A stretch of 8,203 nt of DNA. Source: Chitinophaga pinensis (GTDB taxonomy: Bacteria > Bacteroidota > Bacteroidia > M30B66). Under the pieces are notes generated by a model. That model was not told where the DNA came from, made no database searches, and was given only the letters and a program-made list of their open reading frames with translations. Below, piece after piece: positions 1 through 6,402 of this stretch (position 1 is its first letter; each line of letters starts with the position of its first letter). Position numbers and translations under genes: made by a program. Location: the NCBI GenBank assembly GCA_943333015.1, contig CALQRR010000060.1, positions 1 through 8,203 of the forward strand, in the 5' to 3' direction.

Positions 1-741
1 GACGAAAAGAAGCGTATTCAGAACATTGTTCTAGAAGAAAATGCCGGTCGTTGTGCCGTGATGCTGGGCATCGGTGGAAACAACACGCAGGAAGTTGTGG
101 AAACACTTCAACATACCGATTTTCATGGTATTGAAGCCGTCCTTTCTGTTGCTCCCTATTACAACAAGCCCAATCAGGAAGGACATTTTCAGCATTACAA
201 ACATGTGGCCGAAGCCAGTCCACGTCCTGTAATGTTGTACAATGTACCGGGACGAACCGGTGTCAATATGACGGCAGAAACAACCCTACGTATTGCCCAT
301 GAATGCCGCAATGTGTGTGGCATCAAAGAAGCATCCGGCAATATGGAGCAAATCATGAACATCCTGCGTTTGCGTCCGGAAGGTTTTCTGGTTCACAGCG
401 GTGATGATGCACTTACACTGCCATTACTGGCTTGTGGTGCTGATGGTGTTATTTCGGTTGTGGCCAATGCATATCCGGCATTGTTTTCCGAAATGACCCG
501 CCGTGTGATGGATGGCCATGTGGCTGCCGCCCGACCGATTCATTTCGCCCTGCTTGAATTTACACGCCTGATGTTTGCCGATGGTAGCCCTGCGGGAATT
601 AAAGCAGCGCTCAAAATGCTGGGTATTTGTGATGAATTTGTTCGGTTACCCCTGGTGAATGTGCGTGCCGATATCTACGCCGCCATTGAGCAGGAAATGC
701 AGCATCTCAAACGCTTTCATCTTCAGCCATTACACGCCTGA
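1..741 (+). CDS. dapA: 4-hydroxy-tetrahydrodipicolinate synthase, 5'-truncated by the window edge
   Basis: DapA condenses pyruvate with aspartate-semialdehyde, the first committed step of the diaminopimelate/lysine branch, in the cytoplasm. The frame is open from base 1 (first codons D-E-K-K-R), so the gene starts upstream. 246 codons are visible. Aligning from memory with the 292-residue E. coli enzyme suggests about 53 N-terminal residues are missing, including the conserved Thr-Thr pair of the proton relay. Visible motifs, numbered in the fragment, are APYYNKP (relay Tyr54), LYNVPGRTG (Tyr80 of the catalytic relay, Arg85 carboxylate contact) and GIKEASGN, whose Lys109 (325-327) forms the Schiff base with pyruvate. 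HSGDDALTLP and GVISVVAN follow, and RLPLV lies near the C-terminus, so the visible part of the enzyme is intact. The ATG/GTG codons near 58-61 lie inside the conserved barrel and are not starts. A 104-nt gap separates it from the next gene. The family is certain; paralogues of the DHDPS superfamily are possible but fit less well. Confidence 0.95.
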   Translation, partial: DEKKRIQNIVLEENAGRCAVMLGIGGNNTQEVVETLQHTDFHGIEAVLSVAPYYNKPNQEGHFQHYKHVAEASPRPVMLYNVPGRTGVNMTAETTLRIAHECRNVCGIKEASGNMEQIMNILRLRPEGFLVHSGDDALTLPLLACGADGVISVVANAYPALFSEMTRRVMDGHVAAARPIHFALLEFTRLMFADGSPAGIKAALKMLGICDEFVRLPLVNVRADIYAAIEQEMQHLKRFHLQPLHA

Positions 742-794
742 TTTTTAGAAATTTCTCCTTTCAAACACCGGCAAGCGGCAAGAAGCGATCACCA

Positions 795-822
795 TTGACG
801 TACATTAAAATCCGTAGGTTTG
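795..822 (+). promoter_or_regulatory. Putative Bacteroidota-type promoter upstream of the phosphohexomutase gene
   Basis: TTG at 795-797 and TAGGTTTG at 815-822 match the Bacteroidota -33 (TTG) and -7 (TAnnTTTG) elements with 17 nt between them. The expected transcription start, around 828-830, leaves a leader of about 17 nt before ATG 846. The elements and spacing are seen directly; promoter activity is inferred. No GC-rich hairpin is visible between dapA and this site, so read-through from dapA is also possible. Confidence 0.5.
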
Positions 823-845
823 CCCGATTATAACATTTGCTACTC

Positions 846-2249
846 ATGGCACTCATAAAATCAATTTCAGGAATCCGCGGTACCATTGGCGGCACTCCCG
901 GTGACGGACTTTCCCCCGTCGATATCGTTAAGTTTACTTCCGCATTCGCCACCTGGGTGAAATTGCGTCAGCAACGTGATCATTACACCATTGTCATTGG
1001 ACGAGATGCACGTATATCTGGTGAAATGTTCCGCAATCTCGTGGTGGGAACATTGCAAGGCATGGGCATCGATGTAATCGACCTCGGACTTAGCACCACG
1101 CCCACGGTTGAGCTGGCCGTTGAAATGGAAAATGCCCACGCCGGCATCATTCTCACTGCGAGCCACAATCCGAAACAGTGGAACGCATTGAAATTACTCA
1201 ACGAAAAAGGCGAATTCATCTCCGCAGAAGACGGGCAGTTGGTGCTTGAAATTGCGGACAAAGAAGACTTTAACTATGTTGATGTTAATCATCTGGGCAG
1301 TTATCATCAGGTAGATGGCTATATCCGGAAGCACATTGAACGCGTGCTTGCCTTGCCATTGGTCGATGTGGAGATCATCAAAAACGCGGGATTCCGGGTT
1401 GTGATTGATGCTGTGAATTCTACAGGAGGAATTGCGATTCCAATGTTGCTCAAAGCATTGGGTGTAGAGCAGGTCACCGAATTATATTGTACACCGGATG
1501 GAAAATTCCCACACAATCCCGAGCCTTTGCCTGAAAATCTGCGTGATCTGAGCGAGGAAGTCATTAAGAAAAAAGCACACCTAGGGATTTCAGTTGATCC
1601 GGATGTGGATCGATTGGCACTTGTGTGTGAAGATGGTGAAATGTTTGGTGAAGAATACACCTTGGTCGCTGTTGCCGATTATGTATTGAAAAATACTCCA
1701 GGTGCAACCGTTTCAAATCTATCTTCAACGAGAGCTTTGCGTGAGGTTACTGAAAAATATGGTAATCAGTACTTTGCATCTGCTGTAGGAGAGGTGAATG
1801 TGGTGGAAATGATGAAGGCAGAAAATGCCATTATCGGCGGAGAAGGCAATGGCGGTATTATCTATCCGGAGTTGCATTATGGACGTGATGCCTTGGTTGG
1901 AATTGCGCTTTTTCTGACGCATTTGGCCAAGTTTGGAAAAAGCGTTTCGATGTTGCGCGCCACGTATCCCAATTACCACATTTCAAAAAACAAGGTTGAA
2001 CTCACACCGGATCTTAACGTAGATGAAATCCTCGAAAAAATTCAGGTGAAATACAAAAATCAACCAATCAATACCATCGATGGGGTGAAGATCGAGTTTG
2101 ATAAAAGCTGGGTGCATCTGCGTCGTTCCAATACAGAACCGATTATCCGTATTTATTCGGAAGCCGAAAGTATGACTACCGCCGATAATCTGGCCAACAA
2201 AATCATCATGGACATCAAGGAGTTCACCACCGAAATGATGCTTAAATAA
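846..2249 (+). CDS. glmM: Phosphoglucosamine mutase-type alpha-D-phosphohexomutase
   Basis: This 467-residue enzyme of the alpha-D-phosphohexomutase superfamily should isomerise glucosamine-6-phosphate to glucosamine-1-phosphate, feeding UDP-GlcNAc synthesis for peptidoglycan. All four family signatures are visible in order. TASHNPKQWN carries the phosphoserine Ser106 (1161-1163). DPDVDR (251-256) is the Mg-binding loop. GEGNGG (332-337) sits in the sugar-specificity loop. RRSNTEPIIR (426-435) is the phosphate-binding loop. The N-terminus, MALIKSISGIRGTIGG, is typical of Bacteroidota members. ATG 846 is chosen because it begins this conserved block; the in-frame TTG at 837 would add only three residues. 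The specificity loop reads GEGNGG instead of the GE-x-SGH of E. coli-type GlmM. This variant is known from archaeal and Bacteroidota proteins, so activity on other hexose phosphates (PGM/PMM) cannot be excluded. A 57-nt gap with no clear terminator or promoter precedes the cysteine desulfurase gene, so co-transcription is plausible. Confidence 0.88.
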   Translation: MALIKSISGIRGTIGGTPGDGLSPVDIVKFTSAFATWVKLRQQRDHYTIVIGRDARISGEMFRNLVVGTLQGMGIDVIDLGLSTTPTVELAVEMENAHAGIILTASHNPKQWNALKLLNEKGEFISAEDGQLVLEIADKEDFNYVDVNHLGSYHQVDGYIRKHIERVLALPLVDVEIIKNAGFRVVIDAVNSTGGIAIPMLLKALGVEQVTELYCTPDGKFPHNPEPLPENLRDLSEEVIKKKAHLGISVDPDVDRLALVCEDGEMFGEEYTLVAVADYVLKNTPGATVSNLSSTRALREVTEKYGNQYFASAVGEVNVVEMMKAENAIIGGEGNGGIIYPELHYGRDALVGIALFLTHLAKFGKSVSMLRATYPNYHISKNKVELTPDLNVDEILEKIQVKYKNQPINTIDGVKIEFDKSWVHLRRSNTEPIIRIYSEAESMTTADNLANKIIMDIKEFTTEMMLK

Positions 2250-2306
2250 TCCTTCCATTTTTCACCGGTCGTTGCAGCGGCCTTTCATTCCCGAAATAAA
2301 TCAACT

Positions 2307-3446
2307 ATGGCAATTTACCTCGACAATGCAGCAACAACTCGCCTCGACGAAGAAGTGATCGAAGCGATGCTTCCATTGATGCGCGAGCATTTCGGCAATC
2401 CGTCATCCATTCATTCGTTTGGTCGTATTACCCGCTCAGCCATTGAAAAGGCTCGCCGCACAGTGGCTGGTTTGCTCAACGTATCGCCTTCAGAGATTTT
2501 CTTTACTTCCGGCGGTACAGAAGCGAACAATATGGCCATCGTGCGCAGCATAGAAGATTTGGGAATTACGCATGCCATAACATCTCCATCAGAACATCAT
2601 GCTGTGATTCACACCCTGCAGCATTTAGCCGATGCCGGAAAAGTGGAACTTAGCCTGCTTGAAGTCGATGAAAAAGGTGTTGTTAATCTTGCTCAGCTGG
2701 AGGAATTGCTAAAAACAAAGCCACGGACATTGGTATCGCTCATGCATGCCAACAATGAGATTGGTACCCGCATGAATCTGAAAGAGGTAGCTGCTTTGGT
2801 AAAAAGCTATAACGGCATTATGCATTCCGACACGGTGCAAACCATGGGGCATTATGCCTTTGATCTACAAGACATTCCAGTCGATTTTATCAATTGTGCT
2901 GCCCATAAATTCCACGGTCCCAAAGGTGTTGGTTTCATCTTTATCCGTTCCGGATCAGCTATTCATCCGTTTATTTATGGAGGAGCACAGGAACGCAACA
3001 TGCGCGGAGGAACAGAAAATCTTTACGGCATTGTTGGTTTAGCTAAAGCGATGGAAGTCGCTTACCGTGATCTGGAAGCCCATCAAACACATATTCAGGG
3101 ACTGAAAAACTACATGATTCAACAACTGCAGGAAAATATTCCGGGCGTTACCTTCAATGGGGATGTTTCTGAGTATTCTCTTTATACCGTTTTGAATGTT
3201 TCTTTTCCTCCCAATGAATCGGGCGACATGCTTCTTTTTAACCTCGATATCAACGGAATAGCCGCCTCTGGTGGAAGTGCTTGTTCATCTGGTAGCGACA
3301 TCGGTTCGCATGTTCTCGGAGCATTAAAAGTCGATCCGACCCGCACCAACGTTCGTTTTTCTTTCTGTAAATACAACACTCGGGAGGAGATTGATTTTAC
3401 GGTCAACAAACTCAAAGAAGTTCTTCAACTCGTCACCATAGCCTGA
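2307..3446 (+). CDS. Class I (NifS/IscS-like) cysteine desulfurase
   Basis: This 379-residue PLP enzyme should remove sulfur from cysteine as a protein persulfide, for Fe-S cluster assembly or tRNA thiolation. Visible signatures are YLDNAATT at the N-terminus, the FGNPSSIH segment, TSGGTEANN (PLP phosphate region), SEHHAV (His97, stacking on the cofactor), ANNEIG (Asn150), HSDTVQT (Asp175 and Gln178, cofactor contacts), AAHKFHGPKG (Lys201, the Schiff-base lysine), MRGGTEN, and SGGSACSSGS with catalytic Cys326. The length is a little shorter than the roughly 404 residues of E. coli IscS, mainly at the C-terminus. No iscU, sufU or tRNA-thiolation gene lies in the window, so the sulfur acceptor is unknown and I give no isc/nif symbol. 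The start ATG immediately precedes the conserved AIYLDNAAT block. The stop is 4 nt before gpsA, which suggests a shared transcript. Confidence 0.93.
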   Translation: MAIYLDNAATTRLDEEVIEAMLPLMREHFGNPSSIHSFGRITRSAIEKARRTVAGLLNVSPSEIFFTSGGTEANNMAIVRSIEDLGITHAITSPSEHHAVIHTLQHLADAGKVELSLLEVDEKGVVNLAQLEELLKTKPRTLVSLMHANNEIGTRMNLKEVAALVKSYNGIMHSDTVQTMGHYAFDLQDIPVDFINCAAHKFHGPKGVGFIFIRSGSAIHPFIYGGAQERNMRGGTENLYGIVGLAKAMEVAYRDLEAHQTHIQGLKNYMIQQLQENIPGVTFNGDVSEYSLYTVLNVSFPPNESGDMLLFNLDINGIAASGGSACSSGSDIGSHVLGALKVDPTRTNVRFSFCKYNTREEIDFTVNKLKEVLQLVTIA

Positions 3447-3450
3447 TTGT

Positions 3451-4470
3451 ATGAGCGACCAACCATCTGCTCACATGCCTTCCATCGCCGTCATCGGTGC
3501 AGGAAGTTGGGCCACAGCAATTGTAAAGATTCTGAACGAAGGACCATTGAACATTAAATGGTGGATGCGGTCCGATGAACAGGTTAACCATATTCAGCAG
3601 TTTTCCCACAATCCGCGGTATCTGAGCGATATTCAGTTGGATATGAATAAGGTAAAACCATCCTCCAATTTGGCTGAAGTGATTGCCAGTTCAGAAATGA
3701 TCATTCTGGCTTTGCCTGCTGCCTTTGTTCATCAAACGTTGTCATTGCTGCCGGTGGATGCCTGGAGGGAAAAAATCATTTTCTCCGCCATTAAAGGCAT
3801 GATACCGGAGCGTCATGAGATTATTTCCGATTACCTGCTTTCGGCCACAGGTATTCGTCCGCATCAGGTTGGAATCATTGCCGGACCTTGCCATTCCGAA
3901 GAAGTCGCCCTTGAACGTCAGTCGTATCTCACCGTTTCAGCGGTGGATGAAGAACTGGCTTTACGCATGGCGCACATGCTCAATTGCCGGTATATCCATA
4001 CCCACACCATTTTGAATGATGTGCAAGGAATTGAATACGCCACCGTGATGAAGAACATCATATCACTGGCCGTAGGCATTACCCGGGGAATGAATTATGG
4101 GGATAATTTTCAGGCTGTATTGGTTTCCAATGCCATGCAGGAGATGAAACGTTTTCTCGATGCGGCTGTTCCCAATGCACATCGCGACCTCAATGAAAGT
4201 GCCTATTTGGGCGATCTTTTAGTAACGGCGTATTCACAATTCAGCCGCAACCGCATCTTTGGTCAGATGATCGGCAAGGGCTATACAGTGAAGTCTGCAC
4301 AACTCGAAATGAACATGATTGCCGAAGGCTTTTATGCCGTGCATTCTCTTAATGAAGTCAACAAAACTCTTGGTGTTGATCTTCCTGTATGTGATTTTGT
4401 TCACCGAATTCTGTACGAAGGAGGTTCACCTTCTCGTGAGATCCGTGTATTGGAAGCGAAGTTGAAATGA
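3451..4470 (+). CDS. gpsA: NAD(P)H-dependent glycerol-3-phosphate dehydrogenase
   Basis: GpsA reduces dihydroxyacetone phosphate to sn-glycerol-3-phosphate, the backbone for phospholipids. The protein has 339 residues. It opens with a Rossmann dinucleotide-binding motif, VIGAGSWATA (14-23). Further family marks are SAIKGM (Lys115, active-site region), AGPCHSEEVA (144-152), VMKNIISLAVG (Lys201, the presumed catalytic lysine), YLGDLLVT (Asp255) and QFSRNRIFG (Arg266-Asn267, substrate-phosphate contacts). The usual GPS-(F/H) after the second beta domain is GPCHSEE here, a modest variation. ATG 3451 lies 4 nt after the preceding stop and gives an eight-residue leader. The internal ATG at 3475 (MPSIAVIG) is an equally workable start and would give 331 residues. 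The pairing with a cysteine desulfurase has no obvious metabolic logic and is probably plain operon packing. The gene ends AAA-TGA, directly before the repeat array, and converges on a minus-strand gene. Confidence 0.94.
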   Translation: MSDQPSAHMPSIAVIGAGSWATAIVKILNEGPLNIKWWMRSDEQVNHIQQFSHNPRYLSDIQLDMNKVKPSSNLAEVIASSEMIILALPAAFVHQTLSLLPVDAWREKIIFSAIKGMIPERHEIISDYLLSATGIRPHQVGIIAGPCHSEEVALERQSYLTVSAVDEELALRMAHMLNCRYIHTHTILNDVQGIEYATVMKNIISLAVGITRGMNYGDNFQAVLVSNAMQEMKRFLDAAVPNAHRDLNESAYLGDLLVTAYSQFSRNRIFGQMIGKGYTVKSAQLEMNMIAEGFYAVHSLNEVNKTLGVDLPVCDFVHRILYEGGSPSREIRVLEAKLK

Positions 4471-4475
4471 GGTAT

Positions 4476-4547
4476 GAATGTGCTGATGCGGTGATGTGCT
4501 AATGTGCTAATTCGATAATGTGCTGATGGGGTAATGTGCTGATGAAT
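4476..4547 (+). repeat. Left arm of intergenic array: nine phased octamers, consensus T(A/G)ATGTGC
   Basis: Nine consecutive 8-bp units run without any insertion or deletion from 4476 to 4547. In order they are gaatgtgc, tgatgcgg, tgatgtgc, taatgtgc, taattcga, taatgtgc, tgatgggg, taatgtgc and tgatgaat. The 12-mer AATGTGCTGATG occurs exactly three times (4477-4488, 4517-4528, 4533-4544). The array begins 5 nt after the gpsA stop. The reverse complement of the core, ATCAGCACAT, occurs twice in the right arm. The periodicity is seen directly. Arrays of this look are, as I recall, found between genes in Bacteroidota; their function is unknown. Confidence 0.85.
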
Positions 4548-4677
4548 AAATGGTTCATGCCACTGAAAGTAGCTGTAAGCATATCTTCACATCATTCATT
4601 AAAACATCATTCATTAAAACATCAATAATTAGCACATCAATAATTATCACATCAGCACATCAAAAATCAGCACATCA
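4476..4677. terminator. Possible bidirectional terminator formed by the two repeat arms
   Basis: The arms at 4476-4547 and 4590-4677 are largely complementary and surround a non-repetitive middle of about 40 nt that itself has an ATGC/GCAT pair (4557-4560, 4579-4582). A transcript from either side could fold into a long imperfect hairpin between the convergent genes. The position is right for a two-way terminator. However, the stem is not GC-rich, has no clean uridine tract on the plus strand, and could pair in several registers. The role is inferred from geometry only. Confidence 0.35.
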
Positions 4678-4680
4678 TTT
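4590..4680 (-). repeat. Right arm of intergenic array: 15-bp and 8-bp CATCA-led units, inverted relative to the left arm
   Basis: Read on the plus strand, this arm is a chain of units each beginning CATCA. CATCATTCATTAAAA occurs exactly twice in tandem (4590-4604, 4605-4619). Then come CATCAATAATTAGCA (4620-4634), CATCAATAATTATCA (4635-4649), the short unit CATCAGCA (4650-4657), CATCAAAAATCAGCA (4658-4672) and the partial CATCATTT (4673-4680). On the minus strand these become TGATGTGC-type units, so the arm is an inverted counterpart of 4476-4547. ATCAGCACAT at 4651-4660 and 4666-4675 is the exact reverse complement of the left-arm core. The last units overlap the end of the minus-strand gene, whose TGA stop (4677-4675) is part of the unit TGATGTGC at 4677-4670. 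Confidence 0.85.
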
Positions 4681-5814
4681 ATTCTTCGGATACAGCATTC
4701 TGAATTCTTCAAAGGAAGGCAACGTGTTGTGTGACCACATATGGAGCACTTTAGATCCTTTCAGTAAGATCAATCCCGGATTGGCTCGAATCATGGTTTT
4801 TAACTGAGTGGCATCGGTGATGAAGAAGTCATATGGCGATTGCACTTCGTGGCGAAATTCATCAATGGCCTCTGGGGTATTGGCCGTTAGCCCGATAAAA
4901 GGAACGCCGGCTTTTTCACAGGCCATCGCAAACACATTTATGGTTGGCTGTATGTCGCGGTTCGCTTTGTCCAGATCGTAACTCACCAGGAAAAAGTGCA
5001 AACTATCGTGTTTCAGAAAATCTTCCGTGAATTCAGATCCTTCCACACTAGAAATACTGAAGTCGTGAATGGGTGCCTGTTCTCCGGGATCAAGTACAAT
5101 TTGCTTGGTGTCGACAAACTTCCATTTTAGCGTATCAATTTCCCAGTTGATAGTATCTGTATACGGAGGTTTGATCATTTCCTCGTCCAGATTTGTCTGC
5201 AGGTTTTTGTAAATAAAACGGGTGTCGAATTTCCCCGGACGACCACCGTTCATTTGTTCCAGAATGTCATTGCCAACAGCATACGGACGAAAATCTATCA
5301 CAGGCATATAGGTGAACGTATATACAGGAAATGCTGTGCTAAGTAAAATGGCGACTACCAAAAGCGCGTTGCTTATTTTTAAGTGTACGATCGGTTTGAT
5401 GTGTGTGTATCCCATGACCAAAATGCTGATCAGGATTAACAATGCCACATCTTTTCCAAAGGATTGCCAAGGTGTGAGATGAAGTGCGTCTCCAAAGCAG
5501 CCGCAATCGGTTACTTTATTGAAATAGGCAGAGTAAAAGGTGAGGAATGTAAAGAAAACAATCATTGCCAATAACAGGTAAACCGTGAGCTTAACACGGT
5601 TGCCCAACAAAAGCATGACGCCTAAAATGACTTCAATAATGCAGATGGCAATGGCTTGAAAGACTGCTGTTGGAATGAGAAAATCTGTACCAAATACTTG
5701 AAAATATTCCTCCAGTTTATAGGCAAATCCGATGGGATCGTTGGCTTTGATCAAGCCGGAAATAATAAAAAGAACTCCTACAAGAATGCGGGAAAGCGTA
5801 ACAAGGTACTTCAT
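4675..5814 (-). CDS. DoxX/MauE-like membrane protein with C-terminal thioredoxin-like domain (BT_3928-like family)
   Basis: The protein has 379 residues. The N-terminal half is membrane-embedded, with predicted helices near 4-23, 49-70, 76-95, 119-137 and 147-168. It carries SGLIKANDPIGFAYKLEEYF early on and the motif VTDCGCFGDAL (Cys104, Cys106) between helices 3 and 4, as in DoxX/MauE-type proteins. After about residue 240, the segment DPGEQAPIHDFSI, a hydrophobic strand FFLVSYD, a helix with lone Cys299, and NPGLILLKGSKVLHMW resemble a thioredoxin/redoxin fold without any CxxC. ATG 5814 is chosen because it starts the first helix directly; the upstream in-frame TTG (5853) adds a charged, unconserved stretch. 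The gene lies 48 nt downstream of the DUF1599 gene on the same strand, so they are probably co-transcribed. A role in membrane or envelope redox chemistry is a guess from the CGC motif and fold; the substrate is unknown. The family name is from memory. Confidence 0.82.
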   Translation of the reverse strand: MKYLVTLSRILVGVLFIISGLIKANDPIGFAYKLEEYFQVFGTDFLIPTAVFQAIAICIIEVILGVMLLLGNRVKLTVYLLLAMIVFFTFLTFYSAYFNKVTDCGCFGDALHLTPWQSFGKDVALLILISILVMGYTHIKPIVHLKISNALLVVAILLSTAFPVYTFTYMPVIDFRPYAVGNDILEQMNGGRPGKFDTRFIYKNLQTNLDEEMIKPPYTDTINWEIDTLKWKFVDTKQIVLDPGEQAPIHDFSISSVEGSEFTEDFLKHDSLHFFLVSYDLDKANRDIQPTINVFAMACEKAGVPFIGLTANTPEAIDEFRHEVQSPYDFFITDATQLKTMIRANPGLILLKGSKVLHMWSHNTLPSFEEFRMLYPKNK

Positions 5815-5862
5815 AAGCGGGCAGGGGAAATATGATTTTTCGGTGCTGAACAAAAATCAGGC

Positions 5863-6402
5863 CTACGATTCATTGAGTTTGATCAGTGCGAAAATGGCAT
5901 AATTGATAATGTCCATGTAATTCGCATCAATGCCTTCAGAAACTAACGTTGCTCCTTCATTATCCTCAATTTGCTTGATACGCATCAACCTCACAAGAAT
6001 CATATCGGTAAAGGAACTCACTCGCATATCACGCCAGGCTTCCCCATAATCGTGGTTTTTGCGCATCATCAACTCCTTCACCTGCGCAACGGTTTGCGCA
6101 TACAACGCTTCCGATCGAGCCGTGCTCAAATCCAAATCGTTTTCTGTGCCGAGTTGCATTTGGATGAGCCCCATAATGGCATAATTGACAATGCCAATAA
6201 ATTCAGGTTCAATGCCTTCGTCCACCAAATGCATGCCTTTTGTTTCGATGCCGCGGATACGGGAAGCTTTAATAAAAAGCTGATCTGTGATAGACGGAAT
6301 GCGCAAAATGCGCCAGGAAGTTCCGTAATCAGTATTCTTTTTTAAGAAAATATCTTTGCACCCTTGAATGACTGCGTCGAATTGTGCCGATGTTTGTTGC
6401 AT
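5863..6402 (-). CDS. DUF1599 (nucleotide modification associated domain 1-like) protein with two tandem domain copies
   Basis: This is a 179-residue soluble protein made of two copies of one domain, about residues 8-81 and 100-175. Copy 1 carries KKNTDYGTSWR (21-31), SITDQ with Asp40, Arg48, Glu53, DEGI (61-64) and NYAIMGLI (73-80). Copy 2 repeats these as RKNHDYGEAWR (114-124), SFTDM with Asp133, Arg141, Glu146, SEGI (155-158) and NYAIFALI (167-174), an offset of 93-94 residues. The pattern matches DUF1599, which I recall Pfam describes as a nucleotide-modification-associated domain because of phage relatives. No activity is established for the chromosomal Bacteroidota form that I know of. 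The start at 6402 (MQQTSAQFDAVI) fits the family length. The frame stays open to 6738, but that stretch is antisense to the FolP core and unconserved. It probably forms a transcription unit with the DoxX-like gene downstream and is divergent from folP. Confidence 0.85.
   Translation of the reverse strand: MQQTSAQFDAVIQGCKDIFLKKNTDYGTSWRILRIPSITDQLFIKASRIRGIETKGMHLVDEGIEPEFIGIVNYAIMGLIQMQLGTENDLDLSTARSEALYAQTVAQVKELMMRKNHDYGEAWRDMRVSSFTDMILVRLMRIKQIEDNEGATLVSEGIDANYMDIINYAIFALIKLNES
6351..6358 (+). promoter_or_regulatory. Candidate -7 element (TATCTTTG) for folP, inside the DUF1599 coding region
   Basis: TATCTTTG is an exact TAnnTTTG match. Transcription would begin near 6364-6366, about 35 nt before ATG 6401 of folP, a normal leader length. 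It lies antisense within the first 20 codons of the DUF1599 gene. I see no TTG at the expected -33 position (about 6328-6333), so the match could be chance. Since the flanking start codons overlap, folP must have its promoter in this coding region if it has its own. Confidence 0.4.

Noticed and set aside
742..760. Palindrome AGAAATTTCT after dapA as a terminator
   Set aside because: It is short and AT-only with no loop, consistent with chance in this base composition.
867..2258. Several antisense reading frames of 84-113 codons over the phosphohexomutase gene
   Set aside because: They are frame shadows of a strongly conserved gene, with no recognisable motif, start context or promoter element.
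2250..2306. Terminator after the phosphohexomutase gene
   Set aside because: The best stem, GGTCG/CGGCC around 2267-2282, is five pairs with a G-U and is not followed by a proper T run.
3182..3415. Minus-strand reading frame inside the cysteine desulfurase gene
   Set aside because: It lies opposite the catalytic-cysteine region and its composition follows from the conserved sense codons.
4476..4680. CRISPR array
   Set aside because: Units are 8 or 15 bp, directly abutting and degenerate, with no unique spacers of constant length and no cas genes nearby.
4550..4807. Open reading frame of 85 codons on the plus strand across the repeat array
   Set aside because: The predicted product is repetitive Ser/Thr/Ile/Lys sequence arising from the right repeat arm, then antisense to the DoxX-like gene. 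It has no conserved motif.
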